The notes under the pieces: model-generated
The model's input: the letters and a program-made list of their open reading frames with translations, nothing else
Told to the model about the DNA's origin: nothing
The model's database searches: none
Assembly (NCBI GenBank): GCA_030674475.1
Contig: JAUSCZ010000040.1
Span: forward strand, 1-39,800
Direction: 5' to 3'
Source: Candidatus Omnitrophota bacterium
GTDB taxonomy: Bacteria; Omnitrophota; Gorgyraeia; Gygaellales; UBA12090
DNA: 39,800 nt
Translations under genes and position numbers: made by a program
Shown: one piece after another, positions 1-8,502 of the stretch
Position numbering within the stretch: the first letter of the stretch is position 1
Layout: every line of letters starts with the position of its first letter

Positions 1-1083
1 GAAAACTATAAAACCAGCAAATCCTGGAGCCTTACTTCAGGCGACGGCACCAAGACCGTTTACGCCAAGTTTTGCGATGCCAAGGGTAACTGGACGAAGT
101 CTACATCCAGCGATACCATTATTCTGGATACTTCAAAGCCTGCCCAGCCCTCAGTCAGCGATAGCGGCTCAACCACTAGCTCCACCTCAAGCCTATATGC
201 CAGTTGGAGCGCAAGTGACACAACTAGCGGGATCAGCGAATATCAGTATCAGATAACCCAGGATTCAAGCACGGGGGCAGTAAAAGTTAGCTGGACCTCT
301 GCCGGGACATCTACCTCGGTAACCAAGACCGGGCTGTCCTTAACTTCAGGCAAGAGCTATTATTTCGGGGTCAAGGCCAAGAATGGCGTCGGCTTCTGGT
401 CGGATGTTGGCTATTCCGACGGAATCACGGTTAACACCGGCTCCGGTACGGACACCACTAAGCCTTCTAAGCCCTCAGTTACTGATAGCGGCTCAACCAC
501 CAGCTCCACCTCAAGCCTATATGCCAGCTGGAGTTCAAGCGATTCTGATAGCGGGATTAGCGAATATCAGTATCAGCTAACCCAGGACTCAAGCGCGGGG
601 ACAGCGTTGGTCAGCTGGACCTCTACTGGAACATCTACTTCAGTAACTAAGACCGGGCTGTCCTTAGCTTCAGGCAAGAGCTATTATTTCGGGGTCAAGG
701 CCAAGAATGGGGCAGGCCTCTGGTCAGACATCGGCTATTCCGACGGAATCACGGTTAAGACCGGCTCCAGCACTGATATCACCCCTCCCACCATTTCCAG
801 CTTTAGCCCCAACCCCAACAGCTTTATTTATAAAGGGAAGACCCAGACACTCAGCCTGACTACCTCCGACAGCGGTGATTCTTCCAACGAGTATCAATTC
901 TCCGTAGACGCCACGGTGAAGCAATCCTGGTCTTCTAAAACCAGCTATAGCTGGGATACTTCAGGCCTGGATACAAAATCTTACACCTTGAAGTTTGAGG
1001 CCAAGGATCAAGGGGGAAGCTCGTCAAAGACAGCCAAGGCTTTTGTTTTAAATGAACCGGTTTCCCCGCCGGATGGCTATTAA
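1..1083 (+). CDS. Fibronectin type III-repeat surface protein, C-terminal part
   Basis: The frame is open from base 1 to the TAA at 1081-1083, so the start lies outside the window and only the last 360 residues are visible. The translation is rich in Ser, Thr and Gly and contains two nearly identical 108-residue modules of fibronectin type III style, each with a GKSYYFGVKAKN strand motif and an ending like GYSDGITV. A different beta-sandwich-like segment follows (about residues 260-355, starting ITPPTISSFSPNP). No membrane anchor or sorting signal is seen at the C-terminus. The stop codon directly abuts the ATG of the RHS gene, so the two are probably co-transcribed and translationally coupled. 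A role as an extracellular stalk, adhesin or partner of the RHS protein is inference. Confidence 0.75.
   Translation, partial: ENYKTSKSWSLTSGDGTKTVYAKFCDAKGNWTKSTSSDTIILDTSKPAQPSVSDSGSTTSSTSSLYASWSASDTTSGISEYQYQITQDSSTGAVKVSWTSAGTSTSVTKTGLSLTSGKSYYFGVKAKNGVGFWSDVGYSDGITVNTGSGTDTTKPSKPSVTDSGSTTSSTSSLYASWSSSDSDSGISEYQYQLTQDSSAGTALVSWTSTGTSTSVTKTGLSLASGKSYYFGVKAKNGAGLWSDIGYSDGITVKTGSSTDITPPTISSFSPNPNSFIYKGKTQTLSLTTSDSGDSSNEYQFSVDATVKQSWSSKTSYSWDTSGLDTKSYTLKFEAKDQGGSSSKTAKAFVLNEPVSPPDGY
139..786 (+). repeat. Tandem 324-bp direct repeat encoding two Fn3 modules
   Basis: Two copies with a period of 324 bp (108 codons); for example ATAGCGGCTCAACCAC recurs at 161 and 485. Long blocks such as the stretch around 340-400 recur almost unchanged around 664-724. 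The similarity at DNA level implies recent duplication or gene conversion. More copies may lie upstream of the window. Confidence 0.85.
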
Positions 1084-4000
1084 ATGAAAATGAGAAAGCA
1101 TCTTTACCGACTAATATCCCTATTTTTAGTAATAACCCACTTGGCAGTCTTCTGTGGGAAAGACCTGGCCTTAGCCGCGGATAACAGCATAAAAGGCGCG
1201 CCTGTTTCCCAGCCTTCGGCTCAAAAGGCCAAGAGTATTCCTCCGGCCAATTTCGTTCCTAATGATGATCTCTCTGAGGCGATAAAAGATAAGAAAAAAG
1301 AAGTTATCTCTGGCCCCGGAAAAAACATCCCGGTAAAGAACGCGGTAACCACGCCTCCGGCATCGCTCTTGCCGGGTAAAGGCGCTGGGCTGAATACCTC
1401 CATATTGCATTCCTTTGCCGCGGATCAGTCCACCGGCAGGGCCAGTATGAGTATCCCGATAGCAGTTCCCCCAGGGAGAAAAGGCATTCAGCCCAATATC
1501 AGCCTGAATTATTCCAGCGGCTTAGGTAATGGTATCTTAGGGGTAGGCTGGAACCTGGAATTAGGTTGTATAGAACGCAGTCTGAAGAAAGGCGTCCCCG
1601 CCTATGACACCAGCGACAGCTTTATGCTTAACAGCGGCTCCCAAGCCTCTGAATTAGTCGGTATCGGTTCAAGCGAATATAAGCCCAAGATAGAGGGTGA
1701 CTTTTCCAAAATAAGCTTTGTGGATAGCTCATATTGGGAGGTTAAAGATAAAGCGGGAACTACCTATACCTTTGGCTATGACAGCTCTAGCCGCAGTTAC
1801 TCAGGAAGTAGGGTTTTTCGCTGGCATCTTAACAAGGTTAAGGATGTATTCGGGAATTATCTGTATATTACTTACACCCAAGACGGCAATCAATGTTATC
1901 CTTCTAAGATAAGTTATACAAGCAGAAATGCTATTTTCAGAACTTCCGGGTCGTCATTAGATATTAACATTCAGTACTACTCCGTAGAATTCAGCTACGC
2001 CGACCGGCAAGATTCCCAGGTAAATTATCGCGCCGGGATAAAATTAGAGACCAATAAGCTGTTATCGGCAATAACCGTCTACGCTGATGGCGAAAGGGTG
2101 CGTAAATACGCCCTAAACTATGAATTTAACTCTCAAGGCATCAGGTCTCTCTTAAAGTCCATCACCCAATACGGAGAAGACGACTCTAATTACCTGCCCA
2201 AGGTTGGTTTTGAATATAACTCCCCAGACTTAGGTTGGGAGTCTTCCAGCCAGTCTTTACCGGATGAAGCTCAATTCGGCCCGTTTACCTATCTGGCGGA
2301 TGTGAACAATGATGGTAATACCGATATCATGAGGCATTATTATTGCGGAGAAAGAACTTGTTATAAACGGCATACATTTTTAGGGAATAATGACGCCAGT
2401 TGGAGTGAGACTACGAGCTGGTATCCGCCAAAAGATGGAAGTGATGAGAATATTACTTTTGGCTGGCCTGATAAGACCACCCGGGACAACGGGGTCAGGC
2501 TGGTAGATGTAAATGGTGACGGTTGGCTGGATATGGTTAGTCATCTGCATAGCGATGGCGGCGGATGCAATGGGAAGAAGGTGTATTTGAATAACAAAAC
2601 AGACGGTTGGGAAAAAAGCTCTTCCTGGTCTGATGCCCTGCCTGAGGAGGCCTATTTGATCTATAACCACCATGTAGATGTGGAGATGGAGTGGCGGGAG
2701 AATATGGGGGTGTTTTTCGGGGATATAAATTCTGACGGTAAGGTAGATATAGTCCGGGCTAAGGGCAGTGATCGCAGTAGCTGGATTAACACCGGAAGCT
2801 CCTGGGAGAAGCAGTCTGGCTGGGCTATGCCCGAAGGCGACCTCTCTAGCGCCTCTACTCAGTTCGGGGATATTAATGGCGACGGCCTGCTGGACTTTAT
2901 GATTCTGGACTCCAGTACCAAAAAAACCTATCTGAATACCGGAGCCGGCTGGGCCTATGATTTAAGCTTAAGCCCCAGTTACGGCAATTTCTCTGATGGT
3001 TCTACCGAGCTTTGGGATATGAACCAGGATGGCCTGGCCGATATAGTCATCGCCAAGGACGGGGAGCGCAAGACCTATATTAATACCGGATATTATAGCA
3101 GCCACTGGCAGGAAAACTCCAGCCTGGCCTTGCCTGAGGGCAAATTCTCGGATTATTCCACCCGGCTTACCGATGTCCAGGGTAGAGGCAACCCCGCCCT
3201 GCTCTATAACCCCAGCTCCGAGAAGCGACTCCACAAAAACAAGGCCAAACATATAGATTACCTGAGCAAGATAGATAACGGTATTGGCGGCAACCTGGAG
3301 GTAGAATATCAAACCAGCCAGCAATACGATAACACCGGAGACGATGATAAGTCGGATTTGCCCTACCCAATAGAAACGGTCAGCCAGACCACTATCTCTG
3401 ACGGCCAAGGCAATAGCTACACCACTAATTACAGCTATAAGGACGGCCTCTTTGATTTTACCGAGCGGGAGTTTAGGGGCTTTGGCTATTGCAAAGTAAC
3501 TGATGCCGAAGGCAATTATAGCGAGAGCTATTTTAAACAGGACTCGGTCTATAAGGGTAAGCCTTATAAACAGGAAACCAAAGACTCAAGCGGCAATCTC
3601 TATGCCAAAACTGAAAATACCTGGAGCAAGAAGGAGCTCTATTCCGGCGTGAGCTTCGCCTATATCAGCCAGTCGGACAGCTATCTCTATGACGGCGACT
3701 CCAGCTACAAACAGACCCGGGTAACTTATGAATACGATGACTACGGCAACCCCGCCAAGGTAAAGAGCGAGGGCAATGTCTCCGAGAGCGGCGATGAAAG
3801 AACCCTAACCACCGAATACAGCTACAATACCTCCAGTTGGATAGTCGGCCTGCCTAAGTCCACTAAGTTGACCGATAACAGCGGCTCAACAGTGTCCCAG
3901 CAGTGGTTTTATTATGATGATGCCGGCTCTTATGATACATCTCCCAGCCAGGGCCTGCTAACCAAAGAAGAAGTCCGGCTGTATAATTCCCAGGACGCAA

Positions 4001-7000
4001 GCGAGAAAAAAATATCCAGCCAATACAGCTACGACTCTTATGGTAACCTCACCAAGGCTACCAATGCCAAGGGCTATTCCACCACTACCGGATACGACTC
4101 TACACTGCACAGCTATCCGGTAAAAGTAACCAATGCCCAAGGCCATACCGTAACCAGCGAATACGACTATAAGACCGGCCAGGCTACCAAGACTACCGAT
4201 GTTAATAGCCAGACCACTCAATACCAGTACGACAGCTTAGGCCGGCTAAGCGCGGCCATCGGCCCCAAAGATAGTGATAGTTCACCCGGAGCAAGCTACG
4301 AATATGACCTATCCGCTCAACCCATAAAAATTACCAAGAAGACCAAAAGCGATTACTCCGGCAATTATCTCTATACCTACCAGTTTTCTGACGGCTTAGG
4401 CCGGGTGATTGAGACCAAGAGCCCGGCCCAGGATGAGAGCTATCAGATAGTCTCCGGCATAGTAACCTATGACCAAAGAGGCCAGGTTAAAGAACAGTAT
4501 CTGCCATATCTGGTAAGTAACACCAGCTCATTCAACTCACCCAGCTATTCCGGCTATCACTTCAGCTTTGACTATGACCCCGTAGGCCGGCTGACCCAGA
4601 CCACTAATCCCGACGGGACTTATTCCTCAACTAATTATTCCGACTGGACACTAACCAAGACTGATGAGAACGGCAATTACCATACTTATTACAACGACGC
4701 CTATGGCCGGGTTCATAAGGTAGAAGAGCACAACGACTCAGAGACTTATACCACCACCTATACCTATGACACCCAGGGTAACCTGACCAAGGTGAAGGAT
4801 TCCAAGGGTAATACCAACTATATCTACTATGACTCTTTAGGCCGAAAAGTAAAGATGGATGACCCGGATATGGGAGTCTGGAGCTATGAATACGATGACT
4901 TGGGTAACCTTACTAAGCAGACCGATGCCAAAGAACAGATATTAGAGTTTGAGTATGACGAGCTAAACCGCTTGACTAAAAAGAAGGCAACCTCACCTGA
5001 ATTCAAGACCTTAGCCAGTTATAGCTATGATGACAGTTCCAAGGAGAATTATAAGGGCAGATTATCCAAGATCACCGACCAAAGCGGCTCTACCGAGTTT
5101 TGGTATGACCGCTTAGGCCGAGAAACTAAATCCACCAAAACCATAGGCTCCACCAGTTATAGCGTGGAAAGGGAATACGACGCTCTGGACCGGCTGACTA
5201 AGCTCAAATACCCGGATAGCAATTACTTAGAATACACTTATTCTACCCAAGGCCCAACCAAGGTCAGAAACGGTTATTTAGATAAAGACTATGTCCAAGA
5301 AGTAACCTATAATGCCAATGGTCAGATAACCTACATCAAATACGGCAATGATGTGGAGACCAACTATACCTATGATAAAAAGACCTTGAGGTTGTCTAAC
5401 CTGAAGACCGAAGGCAGTGAAGGCACCCTGCAGAATTTATCCTACGAGTTCTACAATAACGGCAATGTCAAAGGTATCACTGATTCCCAATACAGTTACA
5501 GCCAGAGCTTCCAGTATGATGACCTAAGCCGCCTAACCTATGCCTCCGGTAGTTACGGTTCAATAGAGTATAGTTATGACGCGATAGGCAATATGCTCTC
5601 TAACGGCTCAACCAGCTACAGTTATAACTCAGACAAACCCCACGCCCTAAGCAGCCTCTCCGACGGCACCAGCTTTGAATACGATTCAAACGGTAATCTC
5701 AAAGAGAAGACCACTTCAGAATCAAAGACCATTAACTATACCTACGACTATGAGAACCGCCTGACCAAGGTCTCACCTGAAGGATCTGATCAATCCAATT
5801 CCGCCTCAGTAACCCTGACCTTAAAGCCGGGCTGGAACTTTTTTGCCCTTCCGGTTATCCCGGACAGCTTAGAGATCAGCAGTATATTCTCAAGCATCTC
5901 CTCAAAATACAACCAAATCTCCCGCTATAACTCTGAAGACGAGAAGTTTGAGCACTATGTCAAGAATTCAGATTTTAACCAGTTCGAAAGCTTAGAATAC
6001 GGACGGGGCTATCAGGTGTATATCTCAAGCTTAAGCAGTGTCAGCTTGACTGTCTCTGGTAAAACCCCCTCGGAGCAGATAACCAAAACTCTAAAAAAAG
6101 GCTGGAATCTGATCGGATGCCCTTCTAATGACATCATCTCAGTCAAAAACGCCTTGAATAATCTGGAGCGTAACAGCGACTACGACAGCCTTAAGGAATA
6201 CTACACCGACTCCAAGAAATACATTGAGCTGGGTACAGGAGTGAATATGAGCGTAGGCGAGGCCTATTTTATCCACTGCCTAAAAGACACCTCCTGGAAG
6301 CTTTCCTACAACCAGGACAGCTCAAGCGCTACCACTAACTTTACTTATGACGGAGACGGAGGCCGGGTCAAGAAATATGTCTCCGGCTCCGGCTTAACTA
6401 CTACCTATGTGGGCAGCCTTTATGAGGTAGACTCCGAAGATAAGGCCAAGAAGCATATCTATTTAGGCTCCCAGCGCGTCCTTACGGTAGACGATTCCCA
6501 GGCCCATTATTGCCACTCCGACCACTTAGGCTCGAGCAATGTGATTAGCGACACCGACGGCAAAAAGGAACAGCGCTTAGAGTATTACCCCTACGGCAAA
6601 ACCTATGTCTCCGACGGCACCAAGACCACCAATTACAAATACACCGGCAAGGAAGAGGACTCCTCCACCGGCCTATACTTCTACGGCGCCAGATACTACG
6701 ACCCCGACCTGGGCCGCTTCATCCAGCCAGACACGATAGTCCCCAACCCCTACAACCCCCAAGACCTAAACCGCTATTCGTATTGCAACAACAATCCGAT
6801 CAACTATACCGACCCGACGGGACATTCGTGGAAGAGCTTCTGGAAGGGGGTTGGAGATTGGTTTAGTGGTATTGGTAAATCTATTATTCAAAATCCAGGT
6901 GTTTTTGTAGCAGCTTTAGTTGGCGGTATTGCCTTTGGAATGATGGGAGCTGCTTTTGCGCATTCTTTTATGTTGCCTTCAATGAGCGTGGGTGGTGTTT

Positions 7001-7683
7001 CTATTATGGAAGGCGCTTTGATGACTGGGGTAGAGTTCGGAATAGGCGGTTTTGGCGCTGGGCTTGCTCAAGGACTTGCCAGTGGACAAAGTTCCGGTAA
7101 TGTATTAAGAAGTGCAGGTTACGGTTTTGCGGGTGGTTTTTTATTCGGCGGCGTTGTCGGTGCGACTTATACTGCTGGATGGCAGAATATTCTACATGGA
7201 GTTGATTCGCAAAGGATAAACAATTTCTACGGCCAGGCGAAAGAGGCATTAAAAACAGGTAAGTTCCAAGGATATGTTGATTCAGCAACAGAATTGTTGA
7301 AAATGAATGCTACGCCTCCAGGAGCAGTCTTACAAGGTAAAAGCCCACTCGCTATTGGAGCAAGGCATTCGTATTTAGTTGCTGCTAAGGATGCTCAAGT
7401 TAAAGCTATGGGTTTTGGCCCTGCTCCAGGTTGGCAAGTAGCAGCATTAAAAATCCCCGTGCCTGGTATGGTAAGAACTGAAAGCGCAGCGATTCTTGCT
7501 ACCTCAAAATTCAACGTATTAACCTGGGATTTAGTAAAGGTTACATCAGTATGGGGCAATATGGACAAAATAACGATGCCGGTATATGAGCTTGGAGAAG
7601 CAACAAGAAATTGTTATGGCTGGACAAATGCCGTGTTGAGAGAATCAGGCTTATCACCAGTAGATGCAAGGGATGTGTGGTAA
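1084..7683 (+). CDS. SpvB/VCBS/RHS-repeat protein with variable C-terminal tip domain
   Basis: A 2199-residue secreted protein. It starts with a signal peptide (charged start, hydrophobic run, probable cleavage after DLALA near residue 32). An SpvB-like region follows (about residues 100-400, with IQPNISLNYSSG and GILGVGWNLE). Five FG-GAP/VCBS-type calcium loops lie at about 400-700 (DVNNDGNTDI, DVNGDGWLD, DINSDGKVD, DINGDGLLD, DMNQDGLAD). Many YD repeats (YDxxGRL or YDxxGNL) run to about 1565, and a foreign-looking domain occupies about 1568-1749. The RHS core (about 1750-1913) ends in RYSYCNNNP and DPTG at 1910-1913. After that come a Gly-rich hydrophobic stretch and a tip whose DNA is clearly more AT-rich. 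This layout is that of the TcB/RHS polymorphic toxins, whose YD shell encloses the C-terminal toxin. The toxin role is inference from architecture. ATG at 1090 is an alternative start. Confidence 0.88.
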   Translation: MKMRKHLYRLISLFLVITHLAVFCGKDLALAADNSIKGAPVSQPSAQKAKSIPPANFVPNDDLSEAIKDKKKEVISGPGKNIPVKNAVTTPPASLLPGKGAGLNTSILHSFAADQSTGRASMSIPIAVPPGRKGIQPNISLNYSSGLGNGILGVGWNLELGCIERSLKKGVPAYDTSDSFMLNSGSQASELVGIGSSEYKPKIEGDFSKISFVDSSYWEVKDKAGTTYTFGYDSSSRSYSGSRVFRWHLNKVKDVFGNYLYITYTQDGNQCYPSKISYTSRNAIFRTSGSSLDINIQYYSVEFSYADRQDSQVNYRAGIKLETNKLLSAITVYADGERVRKYALNYEFNSQGIRSLLKSITQYGEDDSNYLPKVGFEYNSPDLGWESSSQSLPDEAQFGPFTYLADVNNDGNTDIMRHYYCGERTCYKRHTFLGNNDASWSETTSWYPPKDGSDENITFGWPDKTTRDNGVRLVDVNGDGWLDMVSHLHSDGGGCNGKKVYLNNKTDGWEKSSSWSDALPEEAYLIYNHHVDVEMEWRENMGVFFGDINSDGKVDIVRAKGSDRSSWINTGSSWEKQSGWAMPEGDLSSASTQFGDINGDGLLDFMILDSSTKKTYLNTGAGWAYDLSLSPSYGNFSDGSTELWDMNQDGLADIVIAKDGERKTYINTGYYSSHWQENSSLALPEGKFSDYSTRLTDVQGRGNPALLYNPSSEKRLHKNKAKHIDYLSKIDNGIGGNLEVEYQTSQQYDNTGDDDKSDLPYPIETVSQTTISDGQGNSYTTNYSYKDGLFDFTEREFRGFGYCKVTDAEGNYSESYFKQDSVYKGKPYKQETKDSSGNLYAKTENTWSKKELYSGVSFAYISQSDSYLYDGDSSYKQTRVTYEYDDYGNPAKVKSEGNVSESGDERTLTTEYSYNTSSWIVGLPKSTKLTDNSGSTVSQQWFYYDDAGSYDTSPSQGLLTKEEVRLYNSQDASEKKISSQYSYDSYGNLTKATNAKGYSTTTGYDSTLHSYPVKVTNAQGHTVTSEYDYKTGQATKTTDVNSQTTQYQYDSLGRLSAAIGPKDSDSSPGASYEYDLSAQPIKITKKTKSDYSGNYLYTYQFSDGLGRVIETKSPAQDESYQIVSGIVTYDQRGQVKEQYLPYLVSNTSSFNSPSYSGYHFSFDYDPVGRLTQTTNPDGTYSSTNYSDWTLTKTDENGNYHTYYNDAYGRVHKVEEHNDSETYTTTYTYDTQGNLTKVKDSKGNTNYIYYDSLGRKVKMDDPDMGVWSYEYDDLGNLTKQTDAKEQILEFEYDELNRLTKKKATSPEFKTLASYSYDDSSKENYKGRLSKITDQSGSTEFWYDRLGRETKSTKTIGSTSYSVEREYDALDRLTKLKYPDSNYLEYTYSTQGPTKVRNGYLDKDYVQEVTYNANGQITYIKYGNDVETNYTYDKKTLRLSNLKTEGSEGTLQNLSYEFYNNGNVKGITDSQYSYSQSFQYDDLSRLTYASGSYGSIEYSYDAIGNMLSNGSTSYSYNSDKPHALSSLSDGTSFEYDSNGNLKEKTTSESKTINYTYDYENRLTKVSPEGSDQSNSASVTLTLKPGWNFFALPVIPDSLEISSIFSSISSKYNQISRYNSEDEKFEHYVKNSDFNQFESLEYGRGYQVYISSLSSVSLTVSGKTPSEQITKTLKKGWNLIGCPSNDIISVKNALNNLERNSDYDSLKEYYTDSKKYIELGTGVNMSVGEAYFIHCLKDTSWKLSYNQDSSSATTNFTYDGDGGRVKKYVSGSGLTTTYVGSLYEVDSEDKAKKHIYLGSQRVLTVDDSQAHYCHSDHLGSSNVISDTDGKKEQRLEYYPYGKTYVSDGTKTTNYKYTGKEEDSSTGLYFYGARYYDPDLGRFIQPDTIVPNPYNPQDLNRYSYCNNNPINYTDPTGHSWKSFWKGVGDWFSGIGKSIIQNPGVFVAALVGGIAFGMMGAAFAHSFMLPSMSVGGVSIMEGALMTGVEFGIGGFGAGLAQGLASGQSSGNVLRSAGYGFAGGFLFGGVVGATYTAGWQNILHGVDSQRINNFYGQAKEALKTGKFQGYVDSATELLKMNATPPGAVLQGKSPLAIGARHSYLVAAKDAQVKAMGFGPAPGWQVAALKIPVPGMVRTESAAILATSKFNVLTWDLVKVTSVWGNMDKITMPVYELGEATRNCYGWTNAVLRESGLSPVDARDVW

Positions 7684-7690
7684 TATGCTT

Positions 7691-8296
7691 ATGAAAAATA
7701 AAAAAGTGGAAGCAAGATGTCTATTTCTCATTTTTCTATTTTTGATTTGCAGTTTGATTCATAAGGGTTATTCCATGGATGATGAGACTACTTTTTGGCA
7801 AAGCTATCAGAAATGGTTTGAATACAAGAAGACTCAGCCGCTTAATGAGTCGCAAAGGAATACCATTTTGTATTTTGAAAAGGCAAACGCAATTTTTGAA
7901 ATAGTAGATAGCACTTGGGGTGCATCAATGAATCATCCAGAACCTGAGCCTCAGGGCGCATTGAAAACAGCCAATAAATGCCTTAAAGAATTTTCTAAAC
8001 TAAAACCGCCAGCCATTGCAAGGAAACACTATGCCGCTTCATTAAAACTGATAGAAATAATAAAAAAATACCACCTAATACGCATGAGCAATCCCAATAG
8101 TAGTGATTTAGAGCAGTTGGCTAGAAATGCCATAACATACGAAAGCATTCAATCTAGCGAATATTTCAGAATCATGAAAGAAGCGGGGTTATTTGATAAT
8201 ATTGAAGAAGAAGTAGAAAAGATCGGAGGCGAAAACCCTGGTCAGACCTCAAAACTCCAAAATAACCCTGGACAAAGAGTAAAAGGGGTCAAGTAA
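7691..8296 (+). CDS. Small secreted protein downstream of the RHS tip, candidate immunity protein
   Basis: I do not recognise the family. From ATG 7691 the 201-residue product begins with basic residues and a strong hydrophobic core (CLFLIFLFLICSLI) ending near GYS, a signal peptide. ATG 7685 is nearly as good, and starts further upstream overlap the RHS gene. The mature part is charged and probably helical. The gene begins within 10 bases of the RHS stop and has the same low GC as the RHS tip, the usual position for a cognate immunity gene; a secreted product would protect the periplasm. The last 18 residues (from base 8240) are encoded by a repeat that recurs at 9297, and the TAA stop lies inside a neighbouring repeat array, so the native C-terminus may have been replaced. 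Confidence 0.6.
   Translation: MKNKKVEARCLFLIFLFLICSLIHKGYSMDDETTFWQSYQKWFEYKKTQPLNESQRNTILYFEKANAIFEIVDSTWGASMNHPEPEPQGALKTANKCLKEFSKLKPPAIARKHYAASLKLIEIIKKYHLIRMSNPNSSDLEQLARNAITYESIQSSEYFRIMKEAGLFDNIEEEVEKIGGENPGQTSKLQNNPGQRVKGVK
8240..8269 (+). repeat. Solo copy of RAYT left-end sequence
   Basis: Thirty bases identical to 9297-9326, the left end of the transposase element. This copy lies inside the 3' end of the upstream gene and has no transposase attached. Confidence 0.85.
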
Positions 8297-8321
8297 AAGG
8301 GGTCACAAGTAAAAGGGGTCA
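8278..8321 (+). repeat. Three copies of AGTAAAAGGGGTCA
   Basis: Copies lie at 8278-8291, 8292-8305 and 8308-8321, with two bases between the last pair. The GGGGTC core is the same as at the tip of the RAYT terminal inverted repeat (9295-9300). The first two copies cover the end of the upstream gene, including its TAA stop. Confidence 0.85.
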
Positions 8322-8365
8322 GGCCTTGAATGTTGAATTTACCCGCTGATAATCCTGTTGTTTAG

Positions 8366-8433
8366 AATAATATACAGCTATGGTTCAAGGCCCTGGCCTT
8401 TAATACTCTTGAATATGGAGTTTGTATATTATT
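8366..8433. repeat. Nested imperfect palindrome (REP-like or cruciform)
   Basis: AATAATATACA at 8366-8376 is exactly complementary to TGTATATTATT at 8423-8433. Inside are AAGGCC at 8387-8392 and GGCCTT at 8395-8400. TTCAAGGCC at 8384-8392 also mirrors GGCCTTGAA at 8322-8330. It sits between the GGGGTCA array and the PEP-CTERM gene. It could be a REP-type target of the nearby RAYT or a transcription terminator; there is no clear T-tract. Confidence 0.6.
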
Positions 8434-8502
8434 CACGGGATAGAGGGTCGGGTCTATTTTGTTGACATGTGGCATTCAAAGTAAAAACTATGGAGGCGAG
8501 AA

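Noticed and set aside
2968-3408. Antisense open frame of 146 codons inside the RHS gene
   Set aside because: It is a shadow of the YD-repeat coding frame, with no start signal or recognisable domain.
8278-8321. The AGTAAAAGGGGTCA units as a CRISPR array
   Set aside because: The units are 14 bases with 0-2 bases between them, far too short and without spacers.
8462-8490. TTGACA upstream of the PEP-CTERM gene as a sigma-70 promoter
   Set aside because: No -10-like hexamer lies 16-18 bases downstream. TGGCAT nearby also fails as a sigma-54 -24 box because no GC at -12 follows.
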